The notes beneath the pieces are model-generated. The model made no database searches. It was given only the letters and a program-made list of their open reading frames with translations, and was not told where the DNA came from. A program made the position numbers and the translations under genes. From the NCBI GenBank assembly GCA_037176885.1, contig JAWWNJ010000115.1, positions 1-64,000 on the forward strand: a stretch of DNA of 64,000 nucleotides, given 5' to 3'. The stretch comes from Favolaschia claudopus (taxonomy: Eukaryota > Basidiomycota > Agaricomycetes > Agaricales > Mycenaceae). Positions 10,541-21,761 of the stretch are shown here, in pieces (positions within the stretch are counted from its first letter, which is position 1; the number at the start of each line of letters is the position of its first letter).

Positions 10541-11734
10541 TTAAACATGTTCAAAAATTGAGAAAACACGGGGTGTTTTCATCCCAGGCCTATCAACGGT
10601 CACAGAGGGCTTTCGCGATTGGTCGCTTTCGCGCCTCCTCTTAGTTGTAGTGATTGTACAACGTTTTCCCGTATTAGGATCTTTGATGGTGATGGTCTGG
10701 GACTCATCCTTATGATTATTAACCTGGCATTCAGTTAGAACCTCGAAAGGCCTTCCCAAAAGTACTTTGTACGCTGGTCCTTTAATGATATGAACCTGCA
10801 AGTACACAGTCATGTCTCCAAATTTGAATGGAACATTCCTGGCCAAGCCAACTGCTCTCTCTACAGAATTATTGGCACTCTGCATCCAAACGCGAACATC
10901 CGGGTCCCAAGTTAATTTCGACTCTACTGCTTGTTCTAGCGACATAGATACGATGTGGAATCCTGAGTCCAAGACACATTCAACGCGTCCTTGTTTATTA
11001 ATAGATGGAGACACCGTTCTGAGATCAGCTGAGTCTCTCCCAACAGCCGCGTTTCTATGGTCATAGACCTGCCTAGGCTTCTCATCCAGTTCTAAGGATT
11101 CCAGATATTGAAGGTAAGGGTCAGGTATCGCGACTGCCCCCACAGGCATATCCTCCGTGTCAATCGTGGTAACGAAGACTGAAGACACCCCTGGAAGGTC
11201 ATCCAGATCGAGTGTGTCATACTCCAGTTCATCCTCATCATCATCCTGGAACGGTAAGTCCGAAATCTCTTCTTCGAACATTACTTGCTTCGCTCCAGGG
11301 GCCTTGGTCCGTCTAACCTTGGTAAAGTCCCTCCGAAGAGTTTCTCTTACTTCAGGTGACACACCAGCCAATTCCTTGACACCCAGAGTAATTTCCGAGT
11401 TCAAAATTTTATTCGCGACAGCCCTTCCAAGGCCATCCTTCTGCACGGGTGCTTTCAATTGGTAGGCCTTCTCCTCTTGAGGATCAGCCCTTACTTCTAC
11501 AACCTCTGGTTGGTCCGCTTGCCGATTAACCACCGGGTTTACCTTTCGGTAAGGCAGTTCGACACCTATCGTGATTTCTCGCCTCGGTCGTGTTTCAACC
11601 CTCTCAGTATTCTGAGAATTATCTGCCTCTCCCCCAGGCTTTGCTCTCCAATCAGGACTGCTGTCCGCGGTGTTTCTAGTATTACGGTCCTCAGGAGGCT
11701 TTTCTAAGTTCTTAGTCCGCGACTTCGCCTCCAT
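10541..11734 (-). CDS. Element D aspartic protease ORF
   Basis: A 397-codon minus-strand ORF with an ATG start at 11734. The first ~210 residues are Pro/Glu/Arg-rich linker. The C-terminal half is a retropepsin-like domain. Its core is CVLDSGFHIVSM (D-S-G at plus 10959-10970, with Phe in place of the usual Ser/Thr after Gly), followed by the YKVLLGRPFEVL motif. It is clearly homologous to the protease of element A (18136-18741), which has ITDSGSQIVSM and YEVLLGRPFEIL. RT, RNase H and integrase are absent; the ORF runs nearly into the 3' LTR, so the pol region has been deleted from this copy. Confidence 0.75.
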   Translation of the reverse strand: MEAKSRTKNLEKPPEDRNTRNTADSSPDWRAKPGGEADNSQNTERVETRPRREITIGVELPYRKVNPVVNRQADQPEVVEVRADPQEEKAYQLKAPVQKDGLGRAVANKILNSEITLGVKELAGVSPEVRETLRRDFTKVRRTKAPGAKQVMFEEEISDLPFQDDDEDELEYDTLDLDDLPGVSSVFVTTIDTEDMPVGAVAIPDPYLQYLESLELDEKPRQVYDHRNAAVGRDSADLRTVSPSINKQGRVECVLDSGFHIVSMSLEQAVESKLTWDPDVRVWMQSANNSVERAVGLARNVPFKFGDMTVYLQVHIIKGPAYKVLLGRPFEVLTECQVNNHKDESQTITIKDPNTGKRCTITTTKRRRESDQSRKPSVTVDRPGMKTPRVFSIFEHV

Positions 11735-11745
11735 CCCTGGACTAC

Positions 11746-13299
11746 TTAGAAATTTGGCGGACTGCCACCACCCTGTCTAGCATTATTCCTGGTGGCTGCC
11801 ACAAACTGCTCCTGGGTTTGCGGATCCGACATGCTGAGACCCCTCATTAATAAGGTGTGAACAACATTATTCACTTCCGCTTGCCCAACGACTGGTTGAC
11901 CAGTCGCGACAGGTTGCATCTGAGCCATATAAGTGGGATGAACCACTTGTTGTTGCTGTTGAACTAGATTGTATTGCTCAGCTCTTCTGAGTTTTACTTT
12001 CAGCGACTTAATTTCGTCGGCTTGAAGTTCCGGGTCATAAGAAGACCCTTCCATCTCGCCGTTGTAATAACTGTCAACTGTATTCCAGTTCTGACTGGCG
12101 GACTTATTCTTCCAGTAGTTTTCAACTCTGGTTTTCTGAGTCCCACTTCCCGAAGGAATCCAGCCGCCATCTCCGAGCTTATGCTTTCCTCCTTCGACGG
12201 TCAAATATCCCTTTTGGATATGCTCGTCTTTGTAGGGGCATTCGCGAGAGTAGTGACCGGGCTCTTCGCAATAGAAGCAATCTCTTTCGCTTCTCTTCTC
12301 TGATCTATCTTGACCAGAGGGCTTTTGGCTAGGCCCTTGGGAGTTGTAAGCGAAGCTCGAGCGATTATAATCGCGATCACGGTCCCTATCACGACTGAAG
12401 TGCGGAGGAGGATCTCTCATGAACTGTTGCATAGTTTTCATCATTTCATTGTGCCTCTCTTTGTACGTTCTTTGTGTCAAGACATGCTGGTCCCACAACT
12501 GAGCTATGGCGCCTTCCATAGTCTCAAACTTCTCCTCAAAGGGTTCAGATTTTACTAAAATCCTAGGCAGTCCTAAGTTGGTCCCAGGAACCACTTTTGG
12601 TTCCTGTTCAATCACAACACTAGGGGACTCATGCTGATTAGCAGCTAGAGTCTCTGCCAATTATATAAGCTCTGGGAGCTTAATGGGATCTTCCTTTCTG
12701 GAATCATTCGCAGCTGTCGTGTTTGCTCCAGCCGCGGCCGCTCCTCCAAGATTCGGGAACTGTGCTCTCATCAGGACAGAGTTCGTGATTGCTATCTCGA
12801 GCGTGTTTTTGAATCCTACATCCAGAGTCTCTAAGTACTGCTTACACGCAACCTGGTTGGTTAACAACGCTGGCTCGGTATACAACTTTTTGACCTCGGT
12901 GTAGTATTCGATTCCAAATCGACGAAGTTCGGTAATCCCTTTATTACGTTTACAGAGCTTCTTAAGATTTTCAACAGTACCGGTGCGGTCCGTATTAATC
13001 TCAGGGTAACTCTTATACACTGTCTTCAGGAAATCATCATAAGTCCCTGTAGTGTACTCCGGCAGTGCTCTCCACTGCTCCTTCTTCTTTGCACCAAGGT
13101 AATTGGTCAAATGTTCTTTTCACGATTGGTCGGTAGTTATACCAGCCAACTCGAATATTTGCCCAACATGATCTACGAAGGTTTTTAGGTCCTCATAGTC
13201 ATCCGTGGTGAACTTGGGAGCGTTTGGATCCCAAGCATAAGGAATTTTGAAGCTCGCAACCCTAGGGTTTTGAGCATTTTGCGCATTTGGGTCAGCCAT
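11746..13299 (-). pseudogene. gag: Element D gag with zinc knuckle, interrupted by two in-frame stops
   Basis: Reading from ATG 13299 (begins MADPNAQNAQ) gives one frame to 11746 broken by TGA at 13120-13122 and TAA at 12661-12663. Around the first stop the protein matches gag of element A: DDYEDLKTFVDHVGQIFELA before it and KKKEQWRALPEYTTGTYDDF after it. The C-terminal third holds the knuckle CFYCEEPGHYSREC (CX2CX4HX4C) after an Arg/Asp-rich stretch and precedes a Gln-rich segment. Function: RNA packaging and particle formation. The stops make this copy inactive unless read through or erroneous. Confidence 0.7.
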
Positions 13300-13590
13300 C
13301 GCGTTTGACGATGATTGAGAGGAAGGTAAAGTTTGTGAACTTTGTGTAACAGAAGGAGAGTCTGGAGGATTGGTTGTTCCTCGTCAACTTCCTCCTCTAT
13401 GGTAGGTTGTGTGTTTAGATTCGACAGAGTACTAGTACTCGCGATAGCTTTGCGTTTCCCTTTATAGGCTGCAACCTGTTCCTTGGCTTTGGCTCGAGAT
13501 TGTGATCTCCCTGCCTCAGTAGGACTACGCTTTTTCTTCCTAGGAAGAGGATCTAAGTCTGATGGTGTGGATAACCGACTAGACCGGCGT
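13300..13590 (-). pseudogene. Element D leader/gag N-terminal frame, truncated by LTR A
   Basis: On the minus strand this stretch encodes a basic peptide (RRSSRLSTPSDL, then GRSQSRAKAKE and STLSN.NTQPTIEEEV). It aligns with the leader frame of element B at 29312-29826, so it is a conserved part of the family's 5' coding region. It is cut at 13590/13591 by the LTR of element A. Confidence 0.5.
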
Positions 13591-15426
13591 TGATACGCGT
13601 GGTCAATTTTGCGCGTATTTATCTAGCTTTTGTAGTGACTTGTGGCACAAATACCCATATTAGCTGCATGGCACTAAGGGCTTTACTCGACTATCGATAG
13701 GAAGTCAGTACTCCTGTTCATGGTGACTTGAAGGAGGATCAGAGTGAGCTCCGAGCTGCTGGTCGTAACGTTACTGGAGATAATCATAGAGGCCCGCGGC
13801 ACACGGAGTAACCCAAGGTTTTGGGTGTTGCAAGAGTAACAGATGAAGACTGAGTTGAAGTGCAGTCTGGACTTGTAGTAAAGCAAGACGGAACGTCGGA
13901 GGAAGGCCCGCGGAGTATCCAAACGAAAGGTCTATGAGATACATAGACGCCGCGGACCTGCCGAAGACTTACAGACAAGTTGCCGCACCAATATACCTTG
14001 AACATAAGGGTGCTGGACGTTGGATCAACGGCAGGGTGATGCCTCAGATCTGGAACAGTGATTGCGGACATCCATCATGTCACGGAGAATACTCCGCGGA
14101 CTCGGCATGTACATCACGGAAGCACTTTCCTGTATGCCGCTGATGAGATAGTTTGACACTGAAGCATAGGAATGTCTTAGACGGTGATCTGATGGTCTGG
14201 AAACAGAACTAGGGATCTAGAAAGGTCTAGACGGAGTGGAGCAACCATATGATTTAGAGGATCTACATGGATGCCGGGGAGACACGTCGGAGCGGAACAG
14301 TGATACACATCCGCGGATGACCAAGATAGTGATTCAACCGTGAGATGGTCAGAATAGATGACTTTTCATGGACGGATCGTGACGATTCAGAGCGGCAGAC
14401 GGCTGCTAGACCTACGAATACCCAATCCCAACTCAATTGTTTCTGTATCTTGACTCAGATTTGTTTACATCATGTATTTTCTTGGCATTAGTATAAAAGA
14501 CCATGTATTTCTCGTCGTTTGTCTAGTTCATCGCGCGCAGGTCATTGACGGCGTTGGTGTACTCAGGCAGGGACGTAGAGGCATTTAAATTGGAGTTATC
14601 TGCTTGCTAGTTCTTGTCTTCATTAGGAACGAATTGTTGAAGTTCAGACAAGTGTGAATTAAGACTTAAGTTTCTAGAAGCGTTCACCCGCGGAAACTTT
14701 GGACTGTGGAGTTTTGTCGTGGCATAGCCAACCCAGTAACCTTCCTAGGACTTGGCCCGTTTGAGCATTGCTCGCCCCCATTTACCAGTGTTGTGTTTGA
14801 CTGGTCCACTTAACCCGCGGACTACTCAGAATCAGTTGAAGTGAAAGTGTGCTTAAGAGTGAACTAGTATCTCCCCAAGTTGAAGAGAGTAGACGATCTA
14901 TCCGCGGACGCATCGTGTTCAGACTTGCCTGCACGTAACCTGACGGGATACGATTAGTGCCTTGGAGCTTGTGCTATATAAAGGAGTGTCAAACGTACCT
15001 GAGAGCTTGGAAGTTCAGGTCTACAGTCGCAGTGGCACTGTAAGAAGTGTGTGTACGAGGCATTTCTAGCAATTGGCTGGTGTCTAATATATTCAATTCG
15101 CCCTGACTGTCGGAGTTCCTCCCAGTCTTGTATCCTAAAAACCGATATACCTTGTTCATTGGAAAGTCCGCGGACGGATTTCCTCTAAACTATAGTCAGT
15201 AAAGAACTTGTTTTGCGTCAGTTCAGACCAGTAGACGAAGTTGAACTACATCTGGATTTCGGATTGGACCCCACGAACTCAATAGGAAGCACTTGGTGTA
15301 TCTTGTTGAGACATATATAAGTGTTGGAGTGTTGTGTGTGTGGTTGAGTTGTTTGTGTGTTTTGTAGTGGATTAGTCCATTGCGCACTTTGCATCTCATA
15401 TCGATATATTCAAGTGCAGCGTTTCA
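13591..15426 (+). repeat. 5' LTR of gypsy element A (1.84 kb)
   Basis: It starts TGATACGCGTGG and ends GCAGCGTTTCA, so termini are TG..CA. It is nearly identical to the solo LTR at 45233-47041, which fixes both ends. It is followed directly by a primer-binding site. A conserved TATATAAAG lies at 14975-14983. The LTR is unusually rich in the palindrome CCGCGG (nine copies counted by eye). It interrupts element D. A matching 3' LTR for this copy is not present in the window. Confidence 0.9.
14975..14983 (+). promoter_or_regulatory. TATA box of LTR A
   Basis: TATATAAAG followed by GAGTGTCAAA is conserved in all three A-type LTRs (372-380, 14975-14983, 46589-46597), in a block that changes less than its surroundings. 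Transcription would start a few tens of bases downstream, giving the U3/R boundary. A second TATA-like sequence (AGTATAAAAG, near 14488) is also conserved, so the main start is not certain. Confidence 0.55.
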
Positions 15427-15448
15427 TCTGGAGCCCACCGCGAGGGGT
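15427..15448 (+). other. Primer-binding site of element A
   Basis: Two bases after the LTR end comes TGGAGCCCACCGCGAGGGG. Its TGG start fits annealing to a tRNA 3'-CCA. The same 19-mer occurs in the same place, on the minus strand, next to the 5' LTR of element B (29806-29824). The two families therefore share a primer although their LTRs differ. The tRNA species is not identified. Confidence 0.75.
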
Positions 15449-15961
15449 CCATTTGTCTCTTGGTTGTTGAAGCAAAACAAGTTGCTATAGTTGGGAGAGT
15501 CTAGAAGAAGGACTTTCCGGGAAAAGTTGAACCAGTCAACATTCCGCCCCTCGAAAACGAAAGAGTTCGGGGAAGAGCAAACACCAGCGTAGCCCGTCTC
15601 CATTAAATACCGGAGCAGGTTCAAGGAGTTTGCTAGAGCAAGCCAGGGTTGCATTACAAGAACCCGCTCAAGCGTCGACTTCAAGGAGCAGTCTTATACC
15701 AGAGACAGTAAATTGGGGATCCTCGGCGTCTGCAGAAAACCCCGTACGACCAAAAACTCCAGTACCGGACGGTCGTATAGTTCATCTCCTGTTCGCAGAA
15801 GAAGAAGAGCGAGTTCCGCGGAGGAATTAGACTTGACAGAAGCGTTTCCTTTCCAAGGACAGGCTATCCCTTCGGACGGCGAGCAGTCTGATCATTTGGA
15901 TCAGAACCTTGAGGCTATTTCGAACTCAGTAGCCAATCAAAACCCCCTACAACAAAACACT

Positions 15962-17365
15962 ATGGCCCAGCATGACGAATTAGATAAGACCAAGATTCCT
16001 GACTTGTTTGGGAGACATAACCTGAAGTTTGAAGATGACTCCGGGGATTTGCCCAAGTACTTGTCAGGGATTGAGGATCTGTTTGAAAAGCAGGGGAACA
16101 TTAGTGATACAGCCAAAAAGTGGCTAGCACAACACTATGCGAACAGTAAGATCCAGAAAGAGTGGACTGCGTTGTCGTCCTATAAAGCTGGAACTTATGA
16201 GGATTGGAAGGCGGATGTGATCAATTCGTATCCAGAAGTACGAGCAGTTGAGAAAGGCTCCCGCGCAGGATGGGCCTCCTGGCTTAAAGGCTGGAGGAAT
16301 CGCCCTGTAAGACTTGGCGAAGAAAATAAGTTGTCGACTTTTATTCGCGAGTTCCGCGGACGCGCAGGAACCATGAACCAAGATAGGGAATGGTTATCTC
16401 AGAGAGAGTTGGCGAGAGATTTTCTTGAGGGTATTCACCCTACGTTCAGAGATGATCTCCGCTCAATTATCATAACCAAGTCTCCCACGGAGTTGGGTTC
16501 CTACCAGCGTGCTAAAAAGGAGTTTGAGACTGCAAATCCAGGCAAGGTGTTTAAGGCACCACAAACGCACCAGGATGATTTGTACGAGTGGACGGACTTC
16601 GAGGATATTTTGACGACTCTCATGAAGAACAACGACTCAATATTCTTTGGAGACACATCCGACGGAAGACGGAAAGCGACAGTGTTGTATGGCGCAGAAG
16701 AGGATGAAGGCGAGAAGTTGAAAGCTCGTCTTGATAGACTGGAGAAAGAGACTCAGGCGAGTCAAGAGCGCATCTCCAAGGATGTGAAGGATAATGTCGA
16801 ACAAGCACTTGCTGGACATCTGGATAAGTTCACCGCGGACCAGAAACAGATTATGTCCAAAATGCATGAGGCTTTGGAGAAAGGCACGTCCAACAATCCG
16901 GGGAGGTCTGGCGATAGATCTGATTATAGAAGTCATAACACTGGTGACAAGCGTCCTAGAAGGGATGAGTGTTATTACTGTTGGGAGCTATATCATTATA
17001 TTGGCAACTGCAAGGAGCGAGCGACGGACCTAGCGGGTGGAATTCTTTCCCTCTCCAAGGATGGAAAACTTCAGACCTTCGATGGGAAAAATATTCCTAT
17101 TGAACCACGCAATAAAAGTCCGATGACCAAAGCGCGCGACTATTACAGTCACCGAAATAATAGCTTCCTGCATGAGGATCATTTTGCTGTTTTCTTTACG
17201 TCGGCTGGTTCTACCGCGGCAGACGCAGAGCAAAGTTCGACTCCGCGGGAATCTCCTGGAAACACGGGAAAGTCCGCGCAGGATGAACAAATTGCTAGGC
17301 TCGAAAACAACCTTGGGGAACTTAGGCAACTAATTCTTCAAGGAGGACGGGATTTTACCCGGTGA
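15962..17365 (+). CDS. gag: Element A gag with zinc knuckle
   Basis: An open frame extends from 15713 without ATG; the first ATG is 15962 (MAQHDELDKT). The ~85 codons upstream are Ser/Arg-rich and may be translated as part of a longer gag. The helical gag core includes KWLAQHYANSKIQKEWTAL, then GTYEDWKADVINSYPEV. A coiled-coil-like Glu/Lys stretch follows, then the knuckle CYYCWELYHYIGNC (CX2CX4HX4C; the usual Gly before His is Tyr). It is homologous to element D gag. The frame is uninterrupted for more than 460 codons, in contrast to D. Confidence 0.85.
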   Translation: MAQHDELDKTKIPDLFGRHNLKFEDDSGDLPKYLSGIEDLFEKQGNISDTAKKWLAQHYANSKIQKEWTALSSYKAGTYEDWKADVINSYPEVRAVEKGSRAGWASWLKGWRNRPVRLGEENKLSTFIREFRGRAGTMNQDREWLSQRELARDFLEGIHPTFRDDLRSIIITKSPTELGSYQRAKKEFETANPGKVFKAPQTHQDDLYEWTDFEDILTTLMKNNDSIFFGDTSDGRRKATVLYGAEEDEGEKLKARLDRLEKETQASQERISKDVKDNVEQALAGHLDKFTADQKQIMSKMHEALEKGTSNNPGRSGDRSDYRSHNTGDKRPRRDECYYCWELYHYIGNCKERATDLAGGILSLSKDGKLQTFDGKNIPIEPRNKSPMTKARDYYSHRNNSFLHEDHFAVFFTSAGSTAADAEQSSTPRESPGNTGKSAQDEQIARLENNLGELRQLILQGGRDFTR

Positions 17366-18093
17366 GGGAGACCCGATCACGGAAGGCTCCTGAGGAACCA
17401 CAGACGAAAGACCGTGAAGAAAATGATAAAAATACAAAAAAACAGTCAGATGAGCGTTCGAGTGGAAAGAAGTCCAGGAAGCCTGAGATCGAGAATCGAG
17501 TTGAAGTTGTAATGGAGAGAAGGAATCCCCCGCGGAGACCTAGAGTTACTGTGGAGGAGGTCAGCGACTCCGAGGACGAGTCAGCGGATAAGAAAAAGGC
17601 GACAGAGAAGGAACTTCCCTTCAAAGACGTTAAGCCTCTATCTGACCCCGCGCCTCGACCTGCACTACCCAGGAAACCCAATGATGAGCAACCTGTTAAG
17701 CCAGGACCAGTTGAGCGAAAGCCTCGAGCGCCGCGGGACACGCAGCGTAAAGATGCCGCTACGGCAGAAATTGTCAATAGCATTCGTGATACTGTAATTC
17801 CGGTGAAGTTGGGAGCTCTCTTGGATAGTAATGACAACCTTCGTCGTACACTAGAAGGCGGTAGCAAGAGGAAAAATAGGAGTCGGTTCTTGAAAACAAC
17901 TTCAGGCGAGATTATTCCAGCTAGGGTCCAGAATTTTATGGTTCAACGAGTCTCTGAAGAATCTGAGGAGAGCTCCGCGGACGAAGATGAAGGACTAGAA
18001 GTGAATGTGCGGGAAGAAGAAACGTCTTGTGTGACGGTTGACGAGTCAGGAGCGACTGTCTCAGTGTTATACTTGACACCTACCCAGAGTTAG
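17362..18093 (+). CDS. Element A linker ORF between gag and protease
   Basis: A 243-codon frame overlapping the last bases of gag. It is highly charged (Arg/Lys/Glu/Pro/Asp), for example KATEKELPFKDVKPLSDPAP, and has no catalytic motif. It corresponds to the N-terminal linker of the element D protease ORF. The shift from the gag frame could be a programmed frameshift, as in many gypsy elements, or a mutation. It ends at a TAG 43 bp before the protease frame opens. Confidence 0.55.
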   Translation: MRETRSRKAPEEPQTKDREENDKNTKKQSDERSSGKKSRKPEIENRVEVVMERRNPPRRPRVTVEEVSDSEDESADKKKATEKELPFKDVKPLSDPAPRPALPRKPNDEQPVKPGPVERKPRAPRDTQRKDAATAEIVNSIRDTVIPVKLGALLDSNDNLRRTLEGGSKRKNRSRFLKTTSGEIIPARVQNFMVQRVSEESEESSADEDEGLEVNVREEETSCVTVDESGATVSVLYLTPTQS

Positions 18094-18135
18094 TTACCTC
18101 CGGGGACGGGGACCTTCCACAAGGAAGTGTGATCT

Positions 18136-18741
18136 GTGGTGACCCAGTATTGCAGTACTTTGAGTTGTTACCAGCTGGAAAAGAGCCCTAGGAAGGTGAA
18201 GGTTCCTTCAGTGCCTTCCGCGGTGAATTCTGGAGGACTCCGGTGTGTTCGCCCAACCATAAACGGAAAATATGTGGAAGCCATTACAGATAGTGGGTCG
18301 CAAATTGTGTCCATGAATGCCACTCTTGCAGAAGAGCTTGGTCTGAAATGGGATCCTAAAATCGTTTGTGATATGGTGGCCGCCAACAACCAAACTCAGA
18401 CAACCATGGGGTTGGCGAAAAATGTACCGTTCAATTTCAATGGGATTGTGATGTACCTTCAGGTGCACATTCTACCAAGCGTTCCCTATGAGGTACTTCT
18501 AGGGAGGCCTTTTGAAATCTTAGCGGAGACAGTTTTCGCAAGCAAAAAGTCCGGCGAAGTCGAGGTTACAATTACAGATCCGTATACTGGACGCACTAGT
18601 ACTTTTCCTACAGTGCCCGCGGACGTAAATTTAATCGAGACACTGGAAAATCTGAACCACCTGAACCTGCTAAAGCCAAACAGGATTTTCAGAGGTCTTC
18701 GAGGAACTCGTAGAGGGGGGAAAAGCCACTGTAGCGTTTGA
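18136..18741 (+). CDS. Element A aspartic protease
   Basis: A 201-codon frame with retropepsin motif AITDSGSQIVSMNA (DSG at 18289-18297) and a second motif VPYEVLLGRPFEIL. It closely resembles the element D protease. It overlaps or abuts the next frame (18743), so protease and RT were probably one polyprotein. Confidence 0.8.
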   Translation: MVTQYCSTLSCYQLEKSPRKVKVPSVPSAVNSGGLRCVRPTINGKYVEAITDSGSQIVSMNATLAEELGLKWDPKIVCDMVAANNQTQTTMGLAKNVPFNFNGIVMYLQVHILPSVPYEVLLGRPFEILAETVFASKKSGEVEVTITDPYTGRTSTFPTVPADVNLIETLENLNHLNLLKPNRIFRGLRGTRRGGKSHCSV

Positions 18742-18742
18742 G

Positions 18743-20437
18743 TTGGATGAGCAGGGGCAGTTGATTTGCATTGGTTATGGATTTCCTAAGTCGGGTGATG
18801 TTGTGACGCAGGCAGACCGTCAAATGGCGTATTTGATGGCCTCTCAGCAGAGTTTTAGTGGAGATAAGGACGCCTCCGTTCTGTTGAACCAGTACGCTGG
18901 AACAATGGAAAAAGACAAGGGGATGGATATTTTCTTGTTTAAAGAGGACGGTCCGCCGAGTAAGCCGAAGAAACGGTCGAAAAAGTTGAACCGTGGAAAG
19001 AAGAAGAATGCCAAACGTAAGGCTAAGCGCGCGGAGGCGGCTCTTCTGACGGCGGAGTCAACAAATGGTGCAGCAGGTGGTGCCGAGGAGCCGATTGATC
19101 CGGTCCGCGGACTACCGCCTAAGAATGTGGTTCACTTAGATTTGCCTGTACCTGATACACCCAGGCAGCAGTTTGTAATGGAGCAGCTTGACCCCAGGCT
19201 TGAACCAGAGCGGGTGTTTGCTAACAAGTATAAGCCCGTGGCAGACAAAGTGAGGCCCATTCTAGGACGAGTTGATGAGAAGTTTAGGATAGTGCGGAAT
19301 ATCACTGGTGATCCGCTGAAGGACATGCCGACGATCAGTCCGCATCCTCCAGAGTTTGCACCTACTGGGAGATATACCGCGGAGCGGAAGGAAGTGTTCG
19401 ACAAGACTCATGACAGTGGCTTCTTATTGCCAGAAGAAATGAAATTGTTGAACCACTTCATGATGGAGCATAATCAGCATTTTGCTTGGGAGGAAGACGA
19501 GCGCGGACAATTCAAACATGAATTCTTTCCGCCCGTGGACATGCCTGTGGCGCCTCATACACCTTGGGTATGCTCGCAAATTCCAATTCCCCCCGGCATT
19601 TCGATGAGTTCTGTCGCATCATTAAAGCTAAGATTGATGCCGGCGTGTATGAACCTTCGAACTCGTCTTACAGATCGCCGATTTTTGCTGTCATCAAGAA
19701 GGATGGAAAATCTTTACGGATTGTACATTCGTTGGAGAGGCTCAATGAAGTAACCATTCAACACTCTGGAGTACCCCCGGGTACTGAGAAACTAGCAGAA
19801 CATTTTGCTGGCAGGGCTTGTGGTGCTGCATTGGACATGTTCGTTGGATATGATAACAGGGATCTCGCAGAATCCTCCAGGGATTATACTACGTTCCAGA
19901 CGCCTTTTGGTGCACTAAGGCTAGTGAAATTACCCATGGGTTGGACAAATTCTGTTCCTATCTTTCATGATGATGTTACCTATGTCTTGAGAGATGAGAT
20001 TCCGCATGTTACAATACCTTACATAGACGACGTACCGGTCCGCGGAGGTCCAACGAGGTATGAGACGGGAGATGGAGATTGGGAACGGATTCCAGAAAAC
20101 TCCGGCATTCGCCGATTTGTGTGGGAACATGTTCAAAATTTGAACCGTATTGTTACTCGCATGAATTATGCTGGTGGAACGTTCTCAGGGAAGAAGTTGG
20201 TGCTCTGCGCTGATGAGTTTGAGGTGGTAGGACATTTATGTTCGTACCGCGGGCGTCTGCCGGATCCCAAAAGGATTGATGTGATAAACAATTGGGGCCC
20301 CTGCGATACTTTTACGCAAGTAAAGGCATACTTGGGTACTGTTGGAGTCTTGAGGAGTTTTATTGAAGGGTACGGTGACATAGTCGCACCTATCAATGAT
20401 CTTACCAAGAAAGACATCGTCTTTAAGTGGACCGCGG
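18743..20437 (+). pseudogene. pol: Element A reverse transcriptase, frameshifted and truncated
   Basis: Two overlapping frames (18743-19753 and 19564-20448) together form the connector and RT of a Ty3-type pol. The switch lies near 19595, in a run of six C, between PPG and the following FDEFCRIIKAKIDAGVYEP. RT blocks seen are SPIFAVIKKDGKSLRIVHS, LPMGWTNS and the catalytic YIDD (20020-20031). It ends just past the KDIVFKW motif, where RNase H would follow. LTR B begins at 20438. RNase H and integrase are lost from this copy. Confidence 0.8.
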
Positions 20438-21761
20438 TGAAACGCTGACTATAGGGCAACTATGGAAAACACCCAAGAAATGAAAGGAATTAAATCCCTA
20501 ATCAAATCTTAAATATATTCCTAACCACTATGAGATCGACGTGCGAGGTTCGGGGTTCCAGTCCAGTATAGACTGTGGCAATCCAACTATCCTAACACTC
20601 AAAATATACTAACTTAAGCTTCGCGATTGCTGACTTTGTACAGAGAACGTCTATACGAGTCCTATGTTGACACAGGAAGTGTGGGTTTCAACAAGGGTTT
20701 GAGATGTAACTCTTCTCAAGAGGTTTAGATGTTTAAGTTGCTTGTTAAGCCAATATATTCCACGCGTAAGATGTCCGATAACTGTTTCACGCGTCCCGTA
20801 GGTCAAAAGTTCTTATAATTCCACGCGTAAGTTCCCAAAATTTCCAATATTCCACGCGTACAATTCAAGAGATGATCCAACAGACAATATATTTGACGAA
20901 ACAAACCAAAGAAACAAATAAGCTTCTGGAGTTTATCTCGAATGGAGTCCAACGTCTAGTTGTTCACGAAGCCGACACTGGCTTGACGCTCACAGCTAGA
21001 GGAGGGAATCCACTAGAGTACCAGTACAGAAACGATGCCTTTTATACCTTTCACTAATAAATAATAAGAGACCGAACCATTGACAAACGGGTATAATGTG
21101 AGAGAAACTAGGGCCCGCTATGCCTCGCCCTATCCTTGGTGGCCAGAACAGGAAATAGATCAAAGGTTCATTCAATCCAAGTCCTATCCCGATCATTATG
21201 TTATGACAGTGGGCCGCAGCGGCCCAATCAATATTGCCCAACTTGGCAGTAATACCCTTGGTATCATTGTCCCTCTTCGGACCTTGCTCCGTGATCGTAA
21301 TACGGCGGCAGCCAACTCGGCATGACGTGTAGTTCCTTTGTAGGAATATTCTACTTCCGCAAATCCCTCGCAATTGGTTTATAGAATTATTCGTGAAAGC
21401 CTCTTGCCTCCAGGAAACACTCCTTCTGGCCTTTCGGCAGGTTCTTATAAGTCCCAAGTTATATCCCACTCATTCTGCCTTTGGTCGGAACACAGGGTGA
21501 CTCCCAATCCTATTCCGGATGGTTAGAGACCTATCGTGATAGGTCTGTCCTGGAATATTATAACTTCCACGCTATACCAGCGCAGTCGTAGACAGTGCCA
21601 GACCTCCCACTTAGTGTATAATCCTTTAACTGGCCGCTCAGGCAAACGCCAGTCCTCATACGAGCGTATTCCCGTGGTATTTAATGTATTACGCTTTTAA
21701 TACAATAGCACTTGGACCGAAAATGAATAAATTCAGCCCTGGCCCAATACCGGGTCTATCA
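20438..21761 (-). repeat. 3' LTR of element B
   Basis: On the minus strand it reads TGATAGACCCGGTATTGGGC ... GTCAGCGTTTCA. Both ends are fixed by the copies at 29827-31154 and 43460-44755. A pyrimidine-rich tract directly follows on the plus strand (polypurine tract in element sense), which identifies it as the 3' LTR. It interrupts the RT of element A. Confidence 0.9.

Noticed and set aside
20520..20600. tRNA-like sequence in LTR B (GGTTCCAGTCC resembling box B, TAGTGGTTAGGA on the other strand resembling box A)
   Set aside because: The two boxes are on opposite strands with wrong spacing and no cloverleaf can be drawn; the block is kept only as a conserved LTR motif.
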